A stretch of 64,000 bases of DNA from positions 1-64,000 of the forward strand of contig ML769734.1 of NCBI GenBank assembly GCA_009733575.1, written 5' to 3'. The translations under genes were made by a program, and so were the position numbers. Under the pieces are notes generated by a model that saw only the letters and a program-made list of their open reading frames with translations, was not told the DNA's origin and did not search any database. Source of the DNA: Gymnopus androsaceus JB14. Its lineage: Eukaryota; Basidiomycota; Agaricomycetes; Agaricales; Omphalotaceae. This document shows positions 22,107-32,639 of the stretch, piece by piece. Position 1 is the stretch's first letter. Each line of letters starts with the position of its first letter.

Positions 22107-22422
22107 GTAAGGCTCTGCTGAGCGAATTGTTCCCAACAAACTCGGCTTTGCAGTGCTATCGGCCGGAAAGTTGTGCGCCCTTGAGTTTAGATCTCGTGTA
22201 ACTACCCGCACGCAACGTCATTGCCTGAAAAGACTATTTTTTACTAACAAGTATTTTTCAGCTTCCAGGGAGATAACATAGAGTCTCGCAGCCGCGAATT
22301 TTTAACGAAAGATTCAAAGACGAGCGCTGCAATTAAGCGCTATGCTTTAGGTTTAGGGTTTCCAATTTTGGAGACTGAATTGAACGCTTTGACTCACTAC
22401 TCCTTCTCTCCGACCATCCATC

Positions 22423-23815
22423 ATGGCCCCAAAAGCTTGTGCGCTCTGCCAAAATGCAAAGGCCATCCTCAAAAGACCGAAAACTGGCCAGCAGATCTGC
22501 AAAGACTGCTTTTTCTACGTTTTCGAGACGGAGATACATAATACTATAATGCAGGCCAATTTGTTTTCTCGAGGGGATCGTGTGGCCATTGGAGCATCTG
22601 GAGGAAAAGGCGGGTATCTGTGTGCACTAATCCCTTGATATACATTGAAAAAGCTTCCGTAGACTCAACTGTACTTGCATATGTTCTCAAGACATTAAAT
22701 GAACGATATGATTACGGTCTAGATCTCTTTCTTCTCTCGATAGATGAGGGTATAACTGGATACCGGGATGACTCTCTAGAGGTGCCTACATCCTTCCCTG
22801 ATCGTATCCCTCCTAACTAACCTTAAAAATCAATAACTAGACTGTCAAGCGAAATCAACAGCAATATTCCATGCCTCTCAAAATCCTATCTTACGACGAG
22901 CTCTACGGCTGGACAATGGATCGGATAGTCTCGCAAATCGGGAAAAAGAACAACTGCACTTTTTGTGGTGTTTTTAGACGGCAGGCACTGGATAGAGGCG
23001 CAGCGATGCTTCAATGTCGACCATATTGTTACTGGTCATAATGCAGACGATATTGCGGAGACGGTTTTGATGAATAGTGCGTTTCCTACATACTCCTGAT
23101 TCCAGCTTGTTGATTATGCAGTTATGAGAGGTGATATCGCTCGCCTAGGCCGTTGCACGTCTATAGTGACCCAGGGAGAAGATACAATCAAACGCTCCAA
23201 GCCGTTCAAGTATGCATACGAGAAGGAGATTGTTATGTCCGTATCACATCGCTTTATTCGCTGAAATCCTTCTCATCGTCCACAGGTACGCTTACTTCAA
23301 AAAACTCGACTACTTCTCCACCGAATGTATATATTCACCTGACGCATATCGAGGTCATGCACGTACATTCCTCAAAGATCTAGAAGCCGCTCGTCCTAGT
23401 GCTATCATCGACATAATTCATTCTGGAGAGGCATTTGAGGTCCGAGAAGAGATCAAGGCGACGCAAAAGATTCAACGTACGTTTTTGTTTCTGTTTTGTC
23501 TTTTTCATCGGAAGTAATCCCATGCCTTGCTTTAGAAACCTGCAAGCGATGTGGATACATGTCAAGCAACGATCTATGCAAGGCTTGTACTTTGCTGGAA
23601 GGCTTGGAACGGGGAATGGCAGCTTCAGGGATTGTGCGATTACTCTCATCTTCCCGCTCGTATGCATCAACATACTAATAATGAAAACTGTCTAGACCGA
23701 CCGTGCACGCAAGAGATTGGACGCTGAAGGCCCCGCTCCAGAGAACCTCCGCACGATACCGTTTTATCAACCTCCGTCGGGAAGCCCCACAGTCGTCGTT
23801 GAAGCGACTGCTTAG
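22423..23815 (+). CDS. NCS6: Cytoplasmic tRNA 2-thiolation protein 1 (NCS6/CTU1)
   Basis: Exons: 22423-22609, 22663-22781, 22841-23076, 23122-23236, 23286-23476, 23536-23633 and 23696-23815, about 354 residues. The N-terminus has paired cysteines ([18 protein letters not shown]). The PP-loop ATP site is spliced together as ASGGK-DSTVLAY. Later blocks are [40 protein letters not shown] and the C-terminal zinc motif [16 protein letters not shown]. The enzyme adenylates and thiolates wobble uridine 34 of Lys, Glu and Gln tRNAs together with NCS2 and URM1. One extra base at about 23009-23013 breaks exon 3 between AAML and NVDHIVTG. Intron 1 has GC instead of GT at its 5' end (22610-22611). Its 5' part was duplicated to 18990-19231. 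Confidence 0.9.
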
Positions 23816-24267
23816 TTTGTCGTGTATTGATATCTAAAGCTTTTTATTTAGGCATCTGTATCTCTTATTATACTGTACCTCTCGATGTAGCATTAAATAA
23901 TATCAGTCACGAATGAAGCTTGAGGACGCGTTTGTTTTCATGCGCGCTAATTCAGAACCATGCTTTGCAGTGACTTCGAACCGACTTGACCTCCGCGAAT
24001 TTGCTCAGAGACCGCTTGCTGCACTTGTTTATTACGCGTTTTTATCTGCTGAGCGTGTTGCGAGCGAATCATATGCAGGTTTGTCAGATCTAAGCGCCGA
24101 GCGGACCACACCTTGTCCACAGCTCTCTCGACTTCCTGTTGGGTGCTTGGCTCTGGACTCGAACTGACCGATACAAACAGAACACAAAGTTTGTCGGTGA
24201 ATGCCTATGGTTCTCTCACTATAACAATACACTGATCGCTTACTACTTAACTTTATTCAAGTCGCGT

Positions 24268-25822
24268 ATGGATCACTTCAGCGTGTTGCCCAACGAAATT
24301 CTTGATCTCTTCTCCACAGAGATTCAAGAGCGCGGAAGCTTATTTTCTCTGTCCCTCGTATCGAAAAATTGCTACGACCTGTTTAATCGCCGCCTATATG
24401 AATTCGTGTGCGCTGATCGTCAAATCCGTCCTGATCAAATCCGTACTTTTGCTTTGTCGCAAAGCGAAAGAATGCCATTGATTGGACCTCATCCTGCATC
24501 GTTTGTCAAAACACTGAAACTGAAGTTTATTCAGTACGAGGATATGGAGGGTGAGGAGCAGACACCAACTCGATTACAGGGTGACATTGAAGAGGATCTA
24601 TTCAGAACACAGATCATTCCTGCGCTGAAGAACATCGCCGAGCATTCTGGCTTGTATCGTTTAGAGCTCTTCTTCCCCAATGTCTCTCTTGATAAAGGCA
24701 TCAAAGACCAGAGTTCGATTGTGTTTGGTCACCTCAGAGAGATTATTATTGGATGTCCTATTCCGAACAAGAAAAGCTTGGATATCTTTGTGAGTTTTTA
24801 AGCTCTGCTCAGACATATTGTCAATTAATTTTTCGCCTGTATGTACAGGAGTCGATATGTCGTGGCTCTCCATCCTTGAATTACCTGGAACTGAACTGGT
24901 GGAGATTCAACTATATTCGTGAGTGGCAGTCTCGAAAAACATTATTTCTGGAACACCGAGAGCTCTTCTTTACATAGGTGATCCCAATGTCGTCGTGAGA
25001 CTTATGGGAAGCATTCCAAAAGTCTGCCCCAATCTCCGAGAGATCCAGCTGCTTCACCTTAACGATGTCATCTCAGAACAATCTCGCGAAAGCATTCAAC
25101 AGGTCTTTGATGACCCGAATTTCACCTTTCCCTTGCTACAAAAGTTACATTGCGCCCGCTTCATGAGCTGTAACACGTTCTTGGAACGTCACCTTGGAAT
25201 CGAAAACTTGAAATGCAATAATAGTAGTAAATCGGGGTTTATAGGTGCCCTTCCGAACCTCAGACTTTTCCATGGGTCGGTGACAGATTACCTCGCATTG
25301 TGCTCGAAATACCCGCCTCCTGTGGAATACCTCGAATTGGATTTTATATCCACGGTTCCGAGGCTCGGTGCACAAGAGGAGATGCGGTTGATCAATGGAT
25401 TGGCCAAGACAAGAACGCTTCGTAGGTTTGTCTTGAATGAATATCGGATAACTGGAATTTCCTTGGTACTCCTCAATGCCATCACCAACGCATGTCCAAA
25501 CTTAACTCACTTCACATCTAGACTTGGTAAAGAGGTGTCCGCAGAACCTGCAAGTCTATCATTTGGATGTGATTGTTTTGATGAGAGCTGACTTACCACA
25601 CAGGAATTGGTGTACTCAACCGTTCTTCACAATCTCGTTGACCTCGAGCACCTGGATCTAGATTTCAGACACTTATCCGAGCAAAAACCCGACCATTTCT
25701 ATACTTCGCACCTCCAAGGCTTTTCTGGTCATCATTCATTGAAAACAGTACATGTTTGGAACGGTTGGAAAGATTTATACTTCGTAAAAGAGAAAGGTGA
25801 AATGATACAGTTGGTTCCATGA
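24268..25822 (+). CDS. F-box protein with leucine-rich C-terminal part
   Basis: Exons 24268-24789, 24849-24918, 24978-25534 and 25604-25822 join in phase to 455 residues with no frame break. The N-terminus FSVLPNEILDLFSTEIQERG followed by LSLVSKNCYDLFNRRLYEFV is an F-box of the type common in mushrooms. The rest has irregular leucine-rich repeats (LPNLRLFHGSV, PPPVEYLELDF, ACPNLTHFTS, LVDLEHLDLDF). Such proteins usually recruit substrates to SCF ubiquitin ligases; the substrate is unknown. It follows NCS6 on the same strand after a 450-bp spacer with no other gene. From 25823 to 26350 I find no supported feature beyond an AT dinucleotide run at 26268-26283. Confidence 0.8.
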
Positions 25823-26639
25823 AATTTCGAGTTCACTGTACATTCGTGTATCTTATCCACCACTTAATAGCGAACTTTTTTTCTTTCTGAAAAGCAGGAT
25901 GTTCTCCCAGGCGTCCCAAATGGCCCTCCTACGACTGAGCCGTTGTTCTACAGTAGAACTATGTGCCCAACTATTAACGGCCAGTGTGCTTCTCTGTGCG
26001 TGTAGATTCATCTGGAACTCTGGTAAGCTTGACGTGTACTTTGAGTGGAGAATGGGTATTGATTTGGCTGGCTGGGTGAGATCTCGCAGAGATCAAAGTA
26101 CGAGTTCCAGCGAATACAAATTAAAGGAGCAGACGGCTCTCGTTTTGTTTGTGCGCCGGCGATGATTGCTGTTACTACGACACATGAGCCTAGTATCGTC
26201 GTCGAGCGCCACTCCTTGAGATCGCCTCTTCCTTTTTCCCCCAGGATCTCTACTCCCGAAGTGAGTCTATATATATATATATACCACAATTTCATTCAAT
26301 TCGGAGCTCGAACAGCACTCAATCGTCATGAATCCACTGTTACGGATGTTTCAATTTCCTTCCACAGCGCTGGACGCTCGTTTGGAGTGAACTTGTTGTA
26401 ATGAAAGAGCGGCGGGAAAGAAGCTAGAATTCGGGCGAAATTCGAGAGCCTCAAATTTTTCACGCCAGTTGGAATGATCGCCTAAAATCTGACAAGCCAA
26501 AACGTCCATCTTCACTTCAGGCTGCCCCAACTTATATCTTCTTAGTTAGACCAAAGTGTAACAATCCACTATCTAATATGAAGTAAATCCACAGGAAATC
26601 CAGGGCCCTGGATTCCAGGGGCCAGCCTGGAATCCATGG

Positions 26640-27370
26640 TGTGACAGATGTCACACTATATGGAATCCATGGTATGTGGAATCCATGGACTACAAAATAT
26701 TGTAGTCTATGGAGTCCATGGTCTGTGGAATCCACAGACTGCAAAATGTAGTTGTCTATGGAATCCATGGTCTGTGGAATCCATGGACAACTAAAAAATA
26801 TAGTCATGGAATCCATAGTCTATGGAATCCATGGTCTGCGAAATAATATGGTCTATGGAATCCATGGTCTGTGGAATCTATGGACTACAAAATAATATAG
26901 TCTATGGAATCCATGGTCTGTGGAATCCATGGACTACAAAATAATATAGTCTATGGAATCCATGGTCTGTGGAATCCATGGACTAAAAATAATATAGTCT
27001 ATGGAATCCATGGTCTATGGAATCCATGGTCTATGGAATCCATGGTCTGTGGAATCCATGGACTCAAAAATATACTAGTCTATGGAATCCATGGTCTGTG
27101 GAATCCACACACTACAGAATGTAGTAGTCTATGGAAACCATGGTCTGTAGAATCCCAAAGTATAGTAGTCTATGGAATCCATGGTCTGTGGAATCCACAG
27201 ACTACAAAATGTAGTTGTCTATGGAATCCATGGTCTGTGGAATCCATGGACTACAAAATATAGTTGTCTATGGAATCCATGGTCTGTGGAATCCATGGAC
27301 TACACAATGAAGTAGCCACAGACTAATAAATACAGCATAGTGGTGTATTGATTCCACACACTATGAACTA
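26640..27370. repeat. Left minisatellite arm (GGAATCCATGG units)
   Basis: A unit of about 45-50 bases, TCTATGGAATCCATGG then TCTGTGGAATCCATGG then ACTACAAAAT and an AT-rich spacer, repeats about 15 times. TCCATGGA is itself palindromic, so each unit can form a hairpin. The inverse array is at 28330-29760. Confidence 0.85.
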
Positions 27371-27409
27371 TAGTAGTTCATGGAATCCATGTGTTACTAT
27401 AGTTTGTAG

Positions 27410-28200
27410 TGCAGGGGTTCAATTCAATCTGACAATGAAAATTGCTACTGGTTCCATGGGTCATTTATTACATCTTAAAAGATTCAATGCACCCAAAGAT
27501 TCCACTCATTTCAGACAGTTGAAAAGCTTCTAATCACCCAGAATGAATGTATTTAGGAGCAAGACTAGGTGATACCATTCAATCTGATGATAGAAATCAC
27601 TACTGATACCAGTATGGTGGTGGTACTTAGACAGGTCATTTCCTACACCCCAGAATATTCCATACTTATGAAATATTTCCAGTCATGTCAGATGGTTGAA
27701 AGGACTGTTCACTCAACATGCACATATTTTGGAGTAGAAATAAAGAGTACCATGCAATCTGACAATGAAAATCACTACTGACTCCAGTAAGTGGTGGTAC
27801 TTACATCGGTCATTTACTACATCCCAAAATATTCAATGCATCTGACAAATTTCTTGTCATTTCAGAGAGTTGAAACACCTCTACTCACTCAAGATGAATG
27901 AATTTGGGAGAAGGTGTAAGTAATACCATTCAATCCGATGGTAGAAATTACTACTGATTCTAGTATGGTGGTACTTACATGGGACCTTTCCTACACCTGA
28001 GAATATTCAATGCTTGTGAGATATTTCCAGTCATTTGAGATGGCTGAAAGGACTCTGCTCACTTGAGATGAACATATTTTTGAGTAAAATTAAATGGTAC
28101 CATTCAATCTGATGATGAAAATCACTACCGATTCCGGGACAGTGGTGGTACTTATATTAGTCATTTAATACACCCTAAAATACTCATTGCATCGTAAAAA
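27410..28200. repeat. Satellite of about 174 bp, nearly five copies, between the arms
   Basis: The phrase TACCATTCAATCTGATGAT or close variants occurs at about 27573, 27748, 27923 and 28097, with a diverged first copy at about 27414, so spacing is about 175 bp. Each copy also carries TGGTGGTACTTA, TACACC..A.AATATTC and TTTCCAGTCATTT-like phrases. Confidence 0.75.
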
Positions 28201-28329
28201 TTTAGAATAAGTACCTGCAGGTGCATATATACAATGGAACCAGTGAAGAAGCCCTAGATTGGGTTTTTCTCAGGTGCTTGGTTTCCTGAGTGGGACGGAG
28301 CAATAATATTCAGAAAGGGACAGAGAGCT

Positions 28330-29760
28330 CATTCATACACTACTACATGGATTCCATACACTACAATATTTTGTAGTCCATGGATTCCATAGACTATAAC
28401 ATTGAGTAGTTCATGGATTCCAAGACTATGATAATTTCTAGTCCATAGATTCCACACACTACTACATGGATTGCATAGAATACAACATTTTGTAGTCCAT
28501 GGATTCCACAGACCATGGATTCCATAGACAACTACATTCTGTAGTCTGTGGATTCCACAGACCATGGATTCCATAGACTACTGTACTCTTCCGACGAAGT
28601 GTTCACGGGGTGTGACAAGTGACCTACCCTGTTCAGAGTTCTAAGTGTTCACAGATCACAGTGACCTGTGACCAACCTGTGAACTGTTCACTGGGAGTGG
28701 ATTCTGGTGGATTATCTGTACTTATTTCACAATATGATCTTCATTTTACCTTATTTGAAACTATTTCTGGCTTGTTTATATGTAGACTGAGGAAATCTGA
28801 GTTTTTTAAAAGTATCTTTTGAACTATCTTGAGAATTTTATTTTGTTTTGGTTGTCACGGTGTTCACAACCCCAAGTGACCAGTGACACTCTTCTGTGAA
28901 CTGTTCATTTTGGGCTGATGTGACGCGTGACTGAACACTTGGTTGGAAGAGTACAGTACTATATTTTGTAGTCCATGGATTCTACAGACCAAGGATTCCA
29001 TAGACTACTACATTTTGTAGTGTGGATTTCACAGACCATGGATTCCATAGCCTACTATATTTTGTAGTCCATGGATTCCACAGACCATGGATTCCATAGC
29101 CTACTATATTTTGTAGTCCATGGATTCCACAGACCATGGATTCCATAGACTAGCATATTTCATAGTCCATGGATTCCACAGACCATGGATTCCATAGACT
29201 ATATTATTCTGTAGTCCATGGATTCCACAGACCATGGATTCCATAGACTAGTATATTTTTTAGTCCATGGATTCCACAGACCATGGATTCCATAGACTAT
29301 ATTATTTTGTAGTCCATGGATTCCACAGACCTTGGATTCCATAGACAACTACATTTTGTAGTCTGTGGATTCCACAGACCATGGATTCCATAGACTAGTA
29401 TATTTTTTAGTCCATGGATTCCACAGACCATGGATTCCATAGACTATATTATTTTGTAGTCCATGGATTCCACAGACCTTGGATTCCATAGACAACTACA
29501 TTTTGTAGTCCGTGGATTCCACAGACCATGGATTCCATAGACTATATTATTTTGTAGTCCATGGATTCCACAGACCATGGATTCCATAGACTATATTATT
29601 TTGTAGTCCATAGATTCCGCAGACCATGGATTCCGCAGACCATGGATTCCATAGACCATATTATTTCGTAGTCCATGGATTCCACAGACCATGGATTCCA
29701 TAGACTATATTTTTTAGTTGTCCATGGATTCCACAGACCATGGATTCCATATAGTGTGAC
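28330..29760. repeat. Right minisatellite arm, inverted relative to the left one
   Basis: CCATGGATTCCACAGACCATGGATTCCATAGACTA-like units (each part under 20 bases when split at CCATGG) repeat about 20 times. A 376-bp MITE interrupts the array at 28581-28956. Confidence 0.85.
28581..28956. mobile_element. TA-flanked MITE inside the minisatellite arm
   Basis: The ends are CTGTACTCTTCC and the exact complement GGAAGAGTACAG, with TA on both sides (28579-28580, 28957-28958). Removing it restores a normal minisatellite unit (TAGACTACTATATTTTG). Internally it repeats GTGTTCAC/GTGACC words. No coding capacity. Confidence 0.8.
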
Positions 29761-30371
29761 ACCTGTCACACCATGGATTCCAGGCTGGCCCCTGGAATCC
29801 AGGGCCCTGGATTTCCTGTGGATTTACTTCATATTAGATAGTGGATTGTTACACTTTGGTCTAACTAAGAAGATATAAATTGGGGCAGCCTGGAATGCCA
29901 TCTTGGCGTTCGTTGCACTTGGCTCGAAATTCTTCAAGTAAAACCCCGCCACCGTCAAGCTAATCTCAATTGGAATACAAGCCGTCATGACCCAGAATGG
30001 AATACCCATGGCCAGGTGCTGATTGCAATTGTCGCCCTGTCGGTTAGGTCTTCCTTTTCCCATGTACTATCTCAGAACGAATCCCAGGCATTCATTCAAA
30101 ATTATCCTTTCAACGTTAACAATTGCCAATAACTATGCGATAATATGAAAGCGTGTTCAACCTCATACTAATTTACATTACATCTTTATTCCTACTTACA
30201 CTCAAGCGAGCTTACGATTCGGTTCATTCTACCTGTCAAGGGACCTTCTCGTTCGGAAGTTCTTTCCTCTTCCAGTATAGCATTTATCCAATTTCATCCG
30301 ACGGCGATTACACGATTCTATTCTCCTCAACTTAAAATAACTGTTATCAACAGTTCTGCGAGACTTTCCCC

Positions 30372-32352
30372 ATGATGACCTTTCTAGCTCCTTACTTTGC
30401 CATTGTTGTTGGTGGTCTTTTACTTGCGCATATTGTCTTGACAAGGCGTCACACTCGCAAACCTCTCCCTCCGGGACCCAGAGCGGATCCAATCATAGGT
30501 CATTTGCGCAAAATTCCATCTGCGCACCAGCCAGAAGTGTTCCATGAATGGGCAAAGAAATATGGTTTGTCGGTATTTTTGTTCATCAATGAACTTGTAA
30601 CACTGTTCTAGGCGACGTGCTGTACCTTGAAGTACTTGGCAGGAAAATGGTCATCTTAGATAGTCTTGAAGCTGCAAATGACCTTTTAGAAAAGCGAAGC
30701 TCTATCTACAGCTGTCGACCAAAATTGGTGATATTCAACATGATGGGATGGGATCGCAATTTGGTGTTACTTCAGTACGGAAAACGCTTCTTACTGCATC
30801 GAAAGCTGCTTCAGAATTACTTTGGTCGTCAAGAGAGCATGGCGTTCAATCCAATCTCATACGAGGAGTCAATTGTCTTGGTGAAGCGCCTCATGGATAA
30901 TCCTACAGACTATGACAAAATAATTGAACGGTAAGTACGCATACACACTGGCACCACTCCATGCATCTCTCTAAAAATTTAGTTCAGATATATGACATGC
31001 ATTTTCGCCAAGATTGCGTACGGCTACACTATCAGTGATGATAATGATCCCTTCTCCGTTCTTGCTTACAAGGTTGGCAAAATGCTACATAATTCTGGCC
31101 CTCCAGCCAGTACTCCTGTCGATCTGTTTCCTTGGCGTGGGTGTATTTCAAGCATTCTAGCAAAGTATTTCTGATGCTGTACATCTATTCAAGTGGCTAA
31201 TTTCCCTTCATGGTTTCCCGGCACCTACTATGCTGAGTATGCGCGCAAGTGGAGGGGTCTCACTTCCGATTTTATCAATTATCCGTTTGATTTTACGACC
31301 AAGCAATTGGTACGAAAGTTGTACCCCTTCATCCTGTTTTCGCTAATCAAAAGCAAGTCGGAGGGGAAAGCACAACCGTCATTCTTATCAAAATATCTGA
31401 GTGATCTGGAATCCCAGGACATTGAGGACTCGGATCAGGAAGATTATATGGAGGACATAAAGAATGCTGCTTCACAGATTTATGGCGCAGGTGCGGAAAC
31501 CGTAAGCTCCAGCCTCATGACATTGCAATTGAAATTTAGGCCAAGTTTTTTATAACTGCAGTCCTGGGGAACTCTTGTCGTGTTCCTAATAGCCATGGTT
31601 CTTTATCCAGAATATCAAGCAAAAGCACAAGCGGAAATCGATGCAGTTTGCGGTCATGATAGGCTCCCGACTTTTGAGGATTATGAATCCTTGCCCTACA
31701 TTGAATATATAATGCGAGAAGTCATGCGGTGAGTAGTACTTGGGAAGTACATAGAGATGGCCTACTGACCACTGGCATGCTGTCGTAGCTGGCATCCCGC
31801 TGTTCCAATGGGCGTTCCTCACCGGTCTTTGGAGGACGATGTCTACAAGGGCATGTTTATCCCCGCCGGATCCATTGTTTTTGCCAATATAAGAGGGATG
31901 GGATTGCATGAGCACATTTATAAGAATGCAACCGCCTTTTAATCCTGACCGCTTCATTCCCAAGTCTCAAGGGGGTAGGGAGGAGCCATATCTATCACCA
32001 TTCGGATTTGGACGAAGGTGAGTGACGCTGGCAGTTTTGGGTAGATCTTTGATCAATAGGAACCCCAACAGAATATGTCCGGGGAGGTTTTTCGCAGAGT
32101 CTACCATCTGGATTACAATAGCAATGATTTTGGCGACATGTAAGATTGGAAAGGCAAAGAACGCTAGTGGGATGGACATTACGCCAGAGGTTGAATTCGA
32201 TAACGGGTTTTGTGGAGTACGTGAAGTTGATTCTCTTCACTTGGAGCAGTGCTAAATCGTGATATCTTACTAGCCACTTGAAGCCGTTTAGCTTTACCTT
32301 GGTTCCCCGTACGGCAAAAGCCTCCGCAATGGTAGAGGAAGCTCATAGGTAA
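30372..32352 (+). CDS. Cytochrome P450 monooxygenase
   Basis: Exons: 30372-30564, 30612-30930, 30988-31136, 31194-31309, 31358-31501, 31562-31728, 31789-32017, 32072-about 32213 and about 32275-32352. It has an N-terminal membrane anchor (FLAPYFAIVVGGLLLAHIVL), a proline hinge (KPLPPGPRADP), an I-helix region (IYGAGAETSWGTL), the ExxR pair in YIMREVMRWHP, and the haem-cysteine motif FGFGRRICPGRFF. It is a microsomal haem-thiolate oxygenase; the substrate is not predictable. An extra T at about 31937-31940 breaks the frame before NPDRF. The last junction also needs one base less near 32210. Both are one-base gains, as in neighbouring genes. Whether it is active depends on whether those bases are real. 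Confidence 0.85.
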
Positions 32353-32639
32353 AGTGTAATTCATTAATATTTAATCATGAGCAAAGTACAATACAATGTC
32401 AAGGATGGAGGGTAGCACATTATTCGCCAAAGTCTGTCAATCCCTGCTCTGAGTAGAGTTCTGCCTCGTGTGTTATTTCCTACCTTTCCAGATCTTTTCG
32501 GAGTGAAAAATGAGCTGTCGGGACCGATACAGTGGCGCACGGCCGAGGAACTGATGTCCATGGGCGCCTAGAGGCTCGGAATCGGCTCGAGCAATCTCCG
32601 TATTTTGATAAAATGACATCAGCGCATCGTTGTTGCTCC

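Larger units (their letters stand above)
26513..29897. mobile_element. Non-coding foldback-like TIR element with minisatellite arms and a 7-bp target duplication
   Basis: The outer about 160 bases on each side are near-identical inverted repeats. The left begins CACTTCAGGCTGCCCCAACT and the right, read inward, CATTCCAGGCTGCCCCAATT. CCATCTT flanks both ends (26506-26512 and 29898-29904). Inside each arm lies a long array of GGAATCCATGG-type units, about 26640-27370 on the left and its inverse at 28330-29760. The centre (27410-28200) is a satellite of about 174 bp. No open frame has protein character; those present are translations of the minisatellite. The layout, with inverted arms made of tandem short repeats, is that of foldback (FB) elements. 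Confidence 0.75.
26351..30063 (-). pseudogene. Small ORF split by the foldback-like element
   Basis: The 5' part (29898-30063) starts at ATG with MGKGRPNRQGDNCNQHLAMG and contains FWVMTACIPIEISLTVAGFY and FEPSATNAKM. The 3' part (26351-26505) contains DVLACQILGDHSNWREKFEA and LEFRPNSSFFPAALSLQQV and ends at TGA. If the inserted element and one copy of the 7-bp duplication are disregarded, the two parts are in one frame at NAKM/DVLACQ, giving about 105 residues. The middle is hydrophobic (a possible membrane segment). I do not recognise the family and cannot exclude further upstream exons. Confidence 0.5.

Noticed and set aside
26532..29878. Open frames rich in MESMVCGIHGLWNPW-like words
   Set aside because: They are translations of the minisatellite in whichever frame lacks stops; both strands and both arms give similar products, so they are not proteins.
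30372..32352. Calling the P450 a pseudogene
   Set aside because: All family motifs are intact and the only faults are one-base gains of the kind seen across the window, so error is as likely as decay.
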